Notes under the pieces: generated by a model
What the model was told of the DNA's origin: nothing
Databases searched by the model: none
The model's input: the letters and a program-made list of their open reading frames with translations, nothing else
Made by a program: the position numbers and the translations under genes
In this document: positions 6,903-13,403 of the stretch, one piece after another
Numbering within the stretch: the first letter of the stretch is position 1
How the letters are laid out: the number at the start of each line of letters is the position of its first letter
Source of the DNA: Caldifarciminota bacterium
GTDB lineage: Bacteria > Hydrothermota > Hydrothermia > LBFQ01 > DSFT01
DNA: 17,078 nt
Reading direction: 5' to 3'
NCBI GenBank assembly: GCA_015494735.1
Contig: WGAQ01000156.1
Location: 1 to 17,078, forward strand

Positions 6903-7887
6903 AGAACATCAGGTGAAAACTGTTCAGAATCACTCCCGTACCATCCGACTGATAGTAGTACCTGAATTGATACTCCAGATTGGGCAGCAGGAACAGGGAG
7001 AGTCCACCCCCCACCCTCGTCAGATTTATCTTCATGGAGCCGAAATATCCCTCCGCATTGTAGACCCCCACTATATGAATGCCTTTGCGGGCAATCCATC
7101 GGAGGGACAGGGTGGCAACGTCTTTATCCGGATAGTGCTGCGTTTCCCCTATGAGAGCAAACCAGTCCCTTATTCCGGCCCCCATATAGGCGTCGAAAAC
7201 GTAATAGGAAACATTCTGATATAGGGCCGAAGCACCGACAAGGAGCGTATATTTACCGAAAGACCTGATGTAGAAAACGTTGGTGAAGTAAGCCTGCTGA
7301 TCGGGGGTGAAGAATACGTTGGACAGAGCATTTATCGCTCCGAGCGCAAAGGCAAAGTTCTGACTCCTGTATCCCACTTCAATGGCCCCATTTTCCATCC
7401 TCTGCATGAAGTAGTTGGCAGCGCCGTCGTCCAGATAATCCCTGGTGAAGTACGAGTGGTCATCGTACCTCAATCCCACGTTGGGCCAGAAGACTCCGGC
7501 TCTCATGTATCCACCTTTGATAACTATGTCCTTCACCATTCCATAAGCCTCGATGCCGGTGGAGGTACTCACCAGATTCTTTCCAACGAAGACTTCGAAA
7601 TTATCGTTCAGACTGGCATGCAGGTAAACGCTGAACTGCATCGGGAATAGATAGGTTCCATTGTTGTACTGCATGTAGAAGAGACGGGCATCCATTCCGT
7701 ATTCGAGCCAGTCCCCCACCTTATAACTCCTGTATCCATAGGACCTGAGAGGAAAGGTTATCTGCTGAAGAATCTGGCCCATATCCTTCCTGAGTCCTCC
7801 CCCATCCACCCTGTAATGGCACGAGGTACAGTGCATTCCATTCATGACCGAATAGTGAGGTAGGGAGAGGAGAATCGGAAACAGCAT
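6901..7887 (-). CDS. outer-membrane beta-barrel with one N-terminal c-type haem motif
   Basis: This 328-residue protein starts MLFPILLSLPHYS and then carries MNGMHCTSCHYRVDGGG, with a single haem-attachment site C20-T-S-C23-H24. The rest is a run of alternating, Tyr/Phe/Gly-rich strands typical of an outer-membrane porin. It ends HLMF, the C-terminal Phe that BAM recognises. A haem motif placed just before a barrel resembles a group of bacterial porin-cytochromes that I recall with a SCH...GGG.R N-terminus; the name and function of that group are not known to me. AGGAGG at 7894-7899 lies inside the end of the upstream lipoprotein gene, 7 nt from this ATG, so the two are translationally coupled. 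The likely role is electron passage across or at the outer membrane together with the lipoprotein; that is inference. One haem is too few to span a membrane alone. Confidence 0.8.
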   Translation of the reverse strand: MLFPILLSLPHYSVMNGMHCTSCHYRVDGGGLRKDMGQILQQITFPLRSYGYRSYKVGDWLEYGMDARLFYMQYNNGTYLFPMQFSVYLHASLNDNFEVFVGKNLVSTSTGIEAYGMVKDIVIKGGYMRAGVFWPNVGLRYDDHSYFTRDYLDDGAANYFMQRMENGAIEVGYRSQNFAFALGAINALSNVFFTPDQQAYFTNVFYIRSFGKYTLLVGASALYQNVSYYVFDAYMGAGIRDWFALIGETQHYPDKDVATLSLRWIARKGIHIVGVYNAEGYFGSMKINLTRVGGGLSLFLLPNLEYQFRYYYQSDGTGVILNSFHLMF

Positions 7888-7890
7888 GAC

Positions 7891-8268
7891 CTATCCTCCT
7901 ATGTAGATGTAGCCGGGTGCCCCCTGATTGTTTCCCGGATAGTGGCACGTGCTACAATCGGTCTTGTTCTGCCAGGTCCCCATCTCCTGATACTGTCCGT
8001 TGTATTCGATGCGGGCCCTTATGGGAGTACAGATATTGCCAATTATCGTAAAACCGCCATCGGTTCCGGTAATCGCGTGCAGGGTATCCCCCAGCTGGTC
8101 GAATATGTAAACATCCACACCCGGAAGGGGAATGGAATCCGTTGGAGATTGAGAAACCCAGTAGGATATCGTGGTGGAGGGACAGGTTGTGGTCTCTTCC
8201 TCCTGAGCGGGCTCGGTAGCACATGCTCCGAGAATCAGAACCAATAGACCAAGAGCCCATCTTCTCAT
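7891..8268 (-). CDS. monohaem lipoprotein
   Basis: This 125-residue protein has a clear lipoprotein signal: MRRW, a hydrophobic stretch and lipobox LGAC with lipidated C16. An acidic linker follows (EPAQEEETT), then a beta-sandwich of the carboxypeptidase-regulatory kind at about residues 45-100 (PLPGVDVYIFDQLGDTLHAI). Near the C-terminus is one haem motif C105-S-T-C108-H109, followed by PGNNQGAPGYIYIGG. A CxxCH followed by a GAPG ending is a pattern I recall from surface monohaem lipoproteins, but I cannot verify it here. C29 and C80 could form a disulfide. The start is fixed by AAAGGAGGT with AGGAGG at 8275-8280, 6 nt from the ATG. It is the first gene of the operon with the haem-barrel gene, 3 nt apart. 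A dyad at 8298-8323 in the upstream region may regulate it. Confidence 0.82.
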   Translation of the reverse strand: MRRWALGLLVLILGACATEPAQEEETTTCPSTTISYWVSQSPTDSIPLPGVDVYIFDQLGDTLHAITGTDGGFTIIGNICTPIRARIEYNGQYQEMGTWQNKTDCSTCHYPGNNQGAPGYIYIGG

Positions 8269-8287
8269 CGCAAACCTCCTTTTTGAA

Positions 8288-8323
8288 GTTAAAGCCCCTT
8301 ACAGGAAAAACAGGCTCTGTAAG
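8288..8323 (-). promoter_or_regulatory. dyad operator candidate upstream of the monohaem operon
   Basis: CTTACAG (8298-8304) and CTGTAAG (8317-8323) are a perfect 7-bp inverted repeat with a 12-nt spacer, so half-site centres are 19 bp apart, near two helical turns. A CTTTAAC element (8294-8288 on the minus strand) lies just downstream, 19 nt before the lipoprotein start, and could be its -10. A dimeric regulator bound here would overlap the -35 region. No factor is identified. Confidence 0.45.
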
Positions 8324-8397
8324 TTTAAAGGCAGTTGTTAATTTAATGTTGAATTTTAATGAATTTTAACAGAATTTTCCCCTTTAACATTTAACAC
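8324..8397 (+). promoter_or_regulatory. AT-rich divergent promoter region
   Basis: This AT-rich tract contains several TTTAA/TTTTAA repeats and one TTGAAT (8349-8354). CCTTTAAC at 8381-8388 ends 9 nt before the GTG of the AIM24-family gene. No Shine-Dalgarno is present. The exact -35/-10 pair cannot be settled by eye. Confidence 0.35.
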
Positions 8398-9000
8398 GTG
8401 CGGTTCGATATCCCGGGAAAGCCCGTCCGCTCCATATTGAAGGTGATACTCTTTCCCGGTGAGGAGCTCCACACCAGCCCCTCTGCCAGAGTGATGGTGG
8501 AGGGAGCCTTACCCAGGATTCAGAACAGGGGTCCGCTCATAATCCACTCGTTCCGCGCTGTCCGCTCCGAAACTTTCCTGTGGCTCTCGCCATCCCATCC
8601 GGGGGATATACATCCGCTGGAACTCCGCTCCGAGGGCATTAAAATCAGAACGAACTCCTACGTGGCCCACTTTGGACCGATGGACGTGAACCCCCACAGG
8701 GAAATGCACCCCGGCATGGGGGAGGAATGGATTATCGCGAAGGGTCTGGGCATAGTCTGGGTTTCTGCCCCCGGACCAATAGAGGAAATCAGGTTATCCC
8801 CCGGTGAGGAGGTGCTCGTGGACGGCGATTTTCTCCTGTGTATAAATCAGGAAGCGGATATGCAAATCCTTCCAGGAAGCATGGAAAAACTGGTGCCGCT
8901 GTATCTTATAAAGGGTCCTGCCAGGCTCGTTGTCTTCGATAGCAGGCATTCGGTCCGGAGGGGAAGGGGACCCGGTTTCCACTTTTTCCATATCCATTAG
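8398..9000 (+). CDS. AIM24/TIGR00266 family protein
   Basis: This 200-residue protein has no signal peptide and no membrane segment. Landmarks of the AIM24 family (a double-stranded beta-helix or tubby-like fold) are a GDIHPLELRSEGIKIRTNSYVA stretch in the middle, GLGIVWVSAPGPIEEIRLSPGEEVLVDGDFLL, and a basic, His-rich C-terminus. The glycine-rich segment common near the centre of the family is shortened. Biochemical function is unknown; the yeast homologue is a mitochondrial inner-membrane protein. The start is GTG at 8398; no ATG upstream is in frame. There is no Shine-Dalgarno, and a CTTTAAC element ends 9 nt before the start, so the mRNA may be leaderless. rimO follows after 13 nt on the same strand, suggesting cotranscription. 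Confidence 0.72.
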   Translation: MRFDIPGKPVRSILKVILFPGEELHTSPSARVMVEGALPRIQNRGPLIIHSFRAVRSETFLWLSPSHPGDIHPLELRSEGIKIRTNSYVAHFGPMDVNPHREMHPGMGEEWIIAKGLGIVWVSAPGPIEEIRLSPGEEVLVDGDFLLCINQEADMQILPGSMEKLVPLYLIKGPARLVVFDSRHSVRRGRGPGFHFFHIH

Positions 9001-9013
9001 AATTTTCGCCCCC

Positions 9014-10309
9014 ATGAAGAAATTCACCATAATCAGTCTGGGATGCCCCAAGAATCTGGTGGACAGCGAAATCATAATGGGCCAGATGGAGGAGGCGGGA
9101 TACGAGTACTCGGAGGATGGGGAAATCGTGATAATAAACACCTGTGGATTCATCCATCCTGCAATCCAGGAGAGCGAGGGAGAAATCCGACATCAGCTGG
9201 AGCGAAAGGAAAGGGGTGAGGTGGAGAAGGTCATAATAGCAGGATGTCTGGTGCAGAGGAAGAAGCAGGAACTCCTGAATCTCTTTCCGGAGGCGGATGC
9301 CATAGTGGGCCACGACGATATTCCCGGAATCGTGGAAATCATAGAGGGTAAGAAAAAGCCCCGTATATCGGAGAATCCCCGATACCTGCCCACCCTTCAG
9401 TTGCCGAGAATAGTGAGCACCGATTACTATGCATACATAAAGATAGGGGAAGGGTGCTCCCGCAGATGCGCCTTCTGCACCATACCCTCTATAAGGGGCA
9501 ACTTCCGCAGCAGAACGATAGAGGACATAGTGGAGGAGGTCAGGGAAATTGCAGAGATGGGCATCAGGGAAGTCGTCCTGGTGGCACAGGACTTCACCCT
9601 GTACGGTATCGACATTTACGGGGAAAACCGCTCCGCACAGCTCCTCGAAGCCATCAACGAAGTGGAGGGCATCAGGTGGATTCGCATAATGTACGCCCAT
9701 CCCCACGGGGTGGCCCAGAACCCACAGATAATAGATGCAATGGCATCTCTGGAGAAGGTGGTCCCCTACATCGAACTCCCGGTACAGCACGCGTCGGAGA
9801 GGGTCCTGCGCAGGATGAACAGGAGCGGTGGAAAGAGGGCCGTACTCCAGTCTCTGGAGTTAATCACAGAGAAACTTCCAGGAATCGCCATCAGGACGGA
9901 GGTCATAGTGGGCTTCCCCGGAGAGGAGCAGGAGGATTTCGAGGAACTGGTGGCATTTCTGAAAGATTCTCCCTTCGCCCGCATAGGCGTCTTCCCCTAC
10001 TACAACGAGCCCGGCAGTGCATCCTATCGCATGGATGGTCAGGTGAACGAAAGGGAAAAGGAATTACGCTACGAGATAGTTCGCCGGATTGCAGAGGAAA
10101 AACTCATGGAATTCCAGAGGGGTCTCGAGGGGAAAGAGGTGGAATTCATGGTGGAGGGTTTCGAGGGGGGCTGGTTCCACGGAAGGAGTTTATACGACGC
10201 CCCCCAGGTGGATGCCGGCATCAAAACCAGAAAGGCTTTCAGACCAGGAGAGGTGCACAGGGGCCGGGTGGTGGAAGTGTCGGAGGATAGGGACCTGATA
10301 ATCGAATAG
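9014..10309 (+). CDS. rimO: ribosomal protein uS12 methylthiotransferase RimO
   Basis: This is a 431-residue MiaB/RimO-type radical SAM methylthiotransferase. The N-terminal UPF0004 domain starts ISLGCPKNLVDSE, the RimO signature, with auxiliary-cluster ligands C11, C44 and C78. The radical SAM site is C148, C152, C155 in GCSRRCAFCTIPSIRG. A C-terminal TRAM domain ends the protein, with SLYDAPQVDAG matching the usual RimO DAPEIDG motif. RimO adds a methylthio group to an aspartate of ribosomal protein uS12. An upstream in-frame start at 8930 would add 28 residues overlapping the AIM24 gene; family alignment and compactness favour ATG at 9014. No Shine-Dalgarno is present: the stretch before the ATG is TTTTCGCCCCC, and TAGAAT (8998-9003) ends 10 nt before it. 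The stop is only 2 nt from that of the convergent lipoprotein gene, with no hairpin seen between them. Confidence 0.93.
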   Translation: MKKFTIISLGCPKNLVDSEIIMGQMEEAGYEYSEDGEIVIINTCGFIHPAIQESEGEIRHQLERKERGEVEKVIIAGCLVQRKKQELLNLFPEADAIVGHDDIPGIVEIIEGKKKPRISENPRYLPTLQLPRIVSTDYYAYIKIGEGCSRRCAFCTIPSIRGNFRSRTIEDIVEEVREIAEMGIREVVLVAQDFTLYGIDIYGENRSAQLLEAINEVEGIRWIRIMYAHPHGVAQNPQIIDAMASLEKVVPYIELPVQHASERVLRRMNRSGGKRAVLQSLELITEKLPGIAIRTEVIVGFPGEEQEDFEELVAFLKDSPFARIGVFPYYNEPGSASYRMDGQVNEREKELRYEIVRRIAEEKLMEFQRGLEGKEVEFMVEGFEGGWFHGRSLYDAPQVDAGIKTRKAFRPGEVHRGRVVEVSEDRDLIIE

Positions 10310-10311
10310 TC

Positions 10312-10872
10312 TTAGGGGCTCCAGCTGTCGTGAACCACAGCCAGGAGACTGTCCCCGACGAATATGAATCGGACGGCGTGCCAGTCCAGATGACCGTACT
10401 TCTCCGTACCCGGTATGCAGAATTCCACGAAGTGGACACCCCTGTCGAAGACATCCCTGAAGTTGAATGGAGTGTTGCCCGTGCACAGGGTGGAATCGAT
10501 GGATACTCTGCCCTTTTCAGCATAGGGATGGCTCAGATACCTGTCGAAGAATTCCCTGAAGGTGAGTCTTATGGGTCTTCCAGAGCCCGGCTCGTACCCC
10601 CACAGTATCACTCTATCGCTCACGGACAGGGCGGAATCCACAACGGGGTCTATGTCATCTATGTAAGCATCCACGGAGAAGAGCAACTTCCTGCCATCCA
10701 GAGTTCTCACGAATGCATCGAAATCCCCACGGGACATGGCGGAAACCATGCTGTCGATGACGGAAGGATAACTTCTGGATTTCCCCTTTTCGTCCGATGA
10801 AACGGTTCCGCCTCCCCCGGCTGAGGAGCAGGAAAGGAGACCAAGAGCAACCACGAAGGTCAGGTATCGCAT
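10312..10872 (-). CDS. putative lipoprotein, conserved family of unknown function
   Basis: This 186-residue protein starts MRYLTFVVALGLLSC, a lipoprotein signal with lipobox LLSC and lipidated C15. A Gly/Ser linker follows, then a globular domain. Within it, VILWGYEPGSGRPIRLTFREFFDRYL and the ending HLDWHAVRFIFVGDSLLAVVHDSWSP resemble a domain I recall from many bacterial lipoproteins, which reads WG..dGsG.pi.lTf.ey and ends DWrslrlvF...g..yLvgivHdqWt. I know no function or name for it. GTG at 10905 is an alternative start but would spoil the signal peptide. The ATG has AAAGGG directly against it, too close for a Shine-Dalgarno, and lies next to a 16-bp palindrome. It is divergent from sua5 and convergent with rimO. 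Confidence 0.75.
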   Translation of the reverse strand: MRYLTFVVALGLLSCSSAGGGGTVSSDEKGKSRSYPSVIDSMVSAMSRGDFDAFVRTLDGRKLLFSVDAYIDDIDPVVDSALSVSDRVILWGYEPGSGRPIRLTFREFFDRYLSHPYAEKGRVSIDSTLCTGNTPFNFRDVFDRGVHFVEFCIPGTEKYGHLDWHAVRFIFVGDSLLAVVHDSWSP

Positions 10873-10873
10873 C

Positions 10874-10889
10874 CCTTTAAATTTAAAGG
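10874..10889. repeat. 16-bp perfect palindrome before the lipoprotein start
   Basis: CCTTTAAATTTAAAGG is its own reverse complement and ends 1 nt before the lipoprotein ATG at 10872. Read on the minus strand it also supplies the CTTTAAA element 9 nt before the start. It could be a protein-binding site or simply a doubled AT-rich promoter element. Confidence 0.5.
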
Positions 10890-10928
10890 AGAAGAGGAGG
10901 AACACCCCGTATATCGTGAAGGGAATCC

Positions 10929-10936
10929 ATTATACT
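10929..10936. promoter_or_regulatory. overlapping divergent -10 elements
   Basis: The sequence ATTATACT gives TATACT on the plus strand (10931-10936, 15 nt before the sua5 ATG) and TATAAT on the minus strand (10934-10929, towards the lipoprotein). Neither has a convincing -35, so use is uncertain. Confidence 0.35.
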
Positions 10937-10951
10937 TTATCGCCCGGACAC

Positions 10952-11950
10952 ATGGACACCTCTCCCATACTGCCGGCCACAGAAGAGAACATCAGAAAGG
11001 CAGCCTCCATCATCAGAGAAGGGGGAATAGTGGCATTTCCCACGGAAACCGTATATGGTCTGGGAGCGGATGCCCTCAACGAGAGAGCCGTTGCCCGCAT
11101 ATTCGAAGCCAAAGAAAGACCCCTCTTCGACCCCCTAATCGTCCACATAGCAAGCAGGGAGCAGTTGAAAATCCTCACGGACCACATCTCCGATATACAC
11201 AGAAAACTGATGGATGCCTTCTGGCCCGGTCCCCTGACAATCGTATTCAGGAAGAGCCCCGCGGTCCCATACATAACGACCGGCGGTCTGGATACGGTGG
11301 CGGTTCGAATGCCCTCCCATCCCGTTGCCCTCAGGCTCATAGAGGCCTCCGGCAGACCCATAGCAGCCCCCAGTGCCAATCGGTTCGGATATCCCAGTCC
11401 TACCCGGGCGGAGCACGTACTTAAACAACTGGGGAACAGGGTAGACCTGATACTGGATGCCGGGAAGACGCCCCACGGCATCGAATCCACCATAATTTAC
11501 GTGGAGGGAGAAACCATCTATCTACTCAGGGCGGGGGCCACGCCGCCGGAAGACATAGAAAGGGTAACGGGGTTGAAGGTGGTGAGAAAGGCCCGAAGGA
11601 TGTCCCCCGGACAACTACCCTATCACTATTCGCCCGCCACTCCCGTCATCCTCATAGAGAGTCTTCGGGAGGTGGAAGAAATTCTGAGGAAGTTCGAAAG
11701 GATAGCCCTCATAACCTTCAGGAGAGAGGAGATTCCGGAGAAGTGGAAGGATAAAGTGATTTACGACTACCTGAGCGAAGAAGGGGACCTCCGGGAAGCG
11801 GCCTCCAATCTATTCGACAGGATGCACAGGTACGACGAGATGAGCCTCCAGGCGATAGTATTTCAGAAGGTGCCGGACAGGGGTCTGGGTATAGCGATAA
11901 ACGAAAGACTCCTCAAGGCATCCATGAGATACGCATCGGACAGAAGATGA
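10952..11950 (+). CDS. sua5: threonylcarbamoyl-AMP synthase (Sua5/YwlC type, two domains)
   Basis: This 332-residue protein makes threonylcarbamoyl-AMP from Thr, bicarbonate and ATP, the first step of the t6A37 modification of ANN-decoding tRNAs. The YrdC domain covers about residues 1-200: GGIVAFPTETVYGLGADA, a KERPLFDPLIVHI version of the K.RP..PL motif, FWPGPLT, VAVRMPSHP, PIAAPSANRFGYPSPT and GIESTII. A linker with SPGQLPYHYSP follows, the typical boundary to the C-terminal Sua5 domain that regulates access to the active site. Upstream GTG at 10916 would add 12 residues that do not look conserved and would span the TATACT element, so ATG at 10952 is used. No Shine-Dalgarno is present. The gene leads a four-gene operon and overlaps the next by ATGA. 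Confidence 0.92.
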   Translation: MDTSPILPATEENIRKAASIIREGGIVAFPTETVYGLGADALNERAVARIFEAKERPLFDPLIVHIASREQLKILTDHISDIHRKLMDAFWPGPLTIVFRKSPAVPYITTGGLDTVAVRMPSHPVALRLIEASGRPIAAPSANRFGYPSPTRAEHVLKQLGNRVDLILDAGKTPHGIESTIIYVEGETIYLLRAGATPPEDIERVTGLKVVRKARRMSPGQLPYHYSPATPVILIESLREVEEILRKFERIALITFRREEIPEKWKDKVIYDYLSEEGDLREAASNLFDRMHRYDEMSLQAIVFQKVPDRGLGIAINERLLKASMRYASDRR

Positions 11951-13035
11951 TAAGACCTTCCACGAGGTCCATTTTCTGGTTTCTAATAATCGTCGCCGCA
12001 CTCGTAGGCCTGGAACGGTTAAACGGCACCTCCGATTTCAACCACGTGTATCTGGGAATAGAATGCGCCCTGAAACCGCAGGTCATATACGACTGCTCCC
12101 CCTATTACCGGTTTCCTCCAGTATTCGCATATCTCCTCGCCCCCCTTGCTCCCCTGCTCCACAAAACGGGGACCTTTATCCTGACCATGTTCCTGCAACT
12201 GCTGAGCCTGTACCTCGCACTGGAGATGCTCCCCGACAGGAAGAAAGCCTATACCTCTGCACTGCTCCTGATAGTTCCCATTGCCGACACCCTGTTCCTC
12301 GGGCAGATCAATATCATGGCCTTTGCATCCCTTCCCCTCCTCGCTCTCCTCATGGAAAGGAGGAGTTTCCTGTCCCACGGATTGACTACCCTCTCCGCAT
12401 GGTTGAAGGCTCTGGGAGTCGTCTACTTTCCCTATTTTCTCAGGCGAAATCCCCTTCGATTCGTGCTCCACTTCGCCCTGTTCTCCGCCCTTTTAATGGG
12501 AATCGGTCTGCTCATACGGGGACCCCATCTCCTCGTTGCGGATATCCAGACGTGGTTCGGTGAGATGGTTTCGGGTCTCATCACGAGCGGGAAGCTGACG
12601 GAAAGGGTCTATTCCCATGGATTCGTCCATTACAAGAATTACAGTTTGCTCTCCGTGTGGAAATCGATGCATCTTCCCACCTCAGGATACATACTGATGG
12701 CCCTCATCCTCATCATTCCATCTCTCCTGACATCCAGCAGGTACCTTTCCTATGGTATTCTTGCAGCGAGCGGTGTAATCCTGTCCCCCATATCCTGGCT
12801 CCACTACTACGTTTTTCTCCTTCTTCCCGTGTACAATCTGATGACGATGGAGGAGAGGGCAGGAGTGAGGAGGGGCATTGCGTCCGTGGTATTCGCATCC
12901 ATGATTCTAACCGGACTCCCCGCCGGAATCCATCTGAAAACACCCCTGCTGGGAGCCCTGATTCTATACGCATGGCACCTGTGGAAAGCCGGACCCCGTT
13001 TATACTTTTGGCGTCAACAGGAGGGAAATCCATGA
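11947..13035 (+). CDS. GT87-family (DUF2029) polytopic glycosyltransferase
   Basis: This 362-residue integral membrane protein has about 9-10 hydrophobic segments. Early landmarks are SDFNHVYLG in the first extracytoplasmic loop and YYRFPPVFAYLLAPLAPL, matching the DF..Y and YPP.ffllLaPl motifs of GT-C fold DUF2029/GT87 enzymes. FLGQINIMAF and a late GVILSPISWLHYYVFLLLP, the SP.SW.H motif of the family, follow. These enzymes transfer sugars, such as mannose, from polyprenyl-phosphate donors on the outer face of the inner membrane; donor and acceptor here are unknown. The ATG overlaps the sua5 stop as ATGA, so translation is coupled, and no strong Shine-Dalgarno is seen. The 3' end overlaps ridA the same way. 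Confidence 0.82.
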   Translation: MIRPSTRSIFWFLIIVAALVGLERLNGTSDFNHVYLGIECALKPQVIYDCSPYYRFPPVFAYLLAPLAPLLHKTGTFILTMFLQLLSLYLALEMLPDRKKAYTSALLLIVPIADTLFLGQINIMAFASLPLLALLMERRSFLSHGLTTLSAWLKALGVVYFPYFLRRNPLRFVLHFALFSALLMGIGLLIRGPHLLVADIQTWFGEMVSGLITSGKLTERVYSHGFVHYKNYSLLSVWKSMHLPTSGYILMALILIIPSLLTSSRYLSYGILAASGVILSPISWLHYYVFLLLPVYNLMTMEERAGVRRGIASVVFASMILTGLPAGIHLKTPLLGALILYAWHLWKAGPRLYFWRQQEGNP

Positions 13036-13403
13036 AAGAGGCGATAAAGAGCGACAATGCACCCGCGGCGATTGGACCCTACAGTCCCGCCGTGAAGGTG
13101 GGGAATTTGCTCTTCATCAGCGGTCAGATTGGTCTGGATAAGGACGGCAACATGAAGGAGACCCTGGAGGAGCAGACGGAGCAGGTCCTGAAGAATCTGA
13201 TGGAGATTCTCAAATCCGCCGGGGCGAGCGAAAAGAACGTGGTGAAGACCACCATTTACATAACGGACATGTCCCACTTCCCCATAGTGAATGAAATCTA
13301 CGCCAAGTACTTCAGCGAGCCATATCCCGCAAGGGCAACTGTTGCAGTCAAGGAGCTTCCAAAGGGAGCGCTGGTGGAGATAGAAGCCATCGCAGTGCTG
13401 TGA
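13032..13403 (+). CDS. ridA: RidA family reactive imine/enamine deaminase
   Basis: This 123-residue protein matches RidA (YjgF/YER057c/UK114) from end to end: IGPYSPAV near the start, FISGQIGLD, the VVKTTIYITDM strand and the closing PARATVAVKELPKGALVEIEAIAVL. The key arginine is R101, equivalent to the substrate-carboxylate-binding Arg of E. coli RidA, and Y17 and E116/E118 occupy family positions. It hydrolyses 2-aminoacrylate and similar reactive imines released by PLP enzymes. The open frame continues far upstream into the glycosyltransferase gene, but homology and AGGAGG at 13019-13024, 7 nt before the ATG, fix the start at 13032. ATGA overlaps the previous stop and GTGA overlaps the next start. 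Confidence 0.95.
   Translation: MKEAIKSDNAPAAIGPYSPAVKVGNLLFISGQIGLDKDGNMKETLEEQTEQVLKNLMEILKSAGASEKNVVKTTIYITDMSHFPIVNEIYAKYFSEPYPARATVAVKELPKGALVEIEAIAVL

Noticed and set aside
8930..9013. Upstream in-frame start for rimO
   Set aside because: It would overlap the end of the AIM24-family gene and add residues not seen in RimO; family N-termini begin at the KKFTIISLGCPKN segment.
8906..9790. 294-codon minus-strand frame
   Set aside because: Antisense to rimO; no motif and no start context, while rimO carries all its cluster cysteines.
10316..10363. Possible hairpin GGGGCTCC...GGAG...CCCC after rimO as a terminator
   Set aside because: The arms need several mismatches and lie inside the lipoprotein coding sequence; no T-run follows.
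12657..13031. Long N-terminal extension of the ridA frame
   Set aside because: It is out of frame with the glycosyltransferase it overlaps, has low-complexity His/Ser/Pro content, and ridA has a perfect AGGAGG before ATG 13032.
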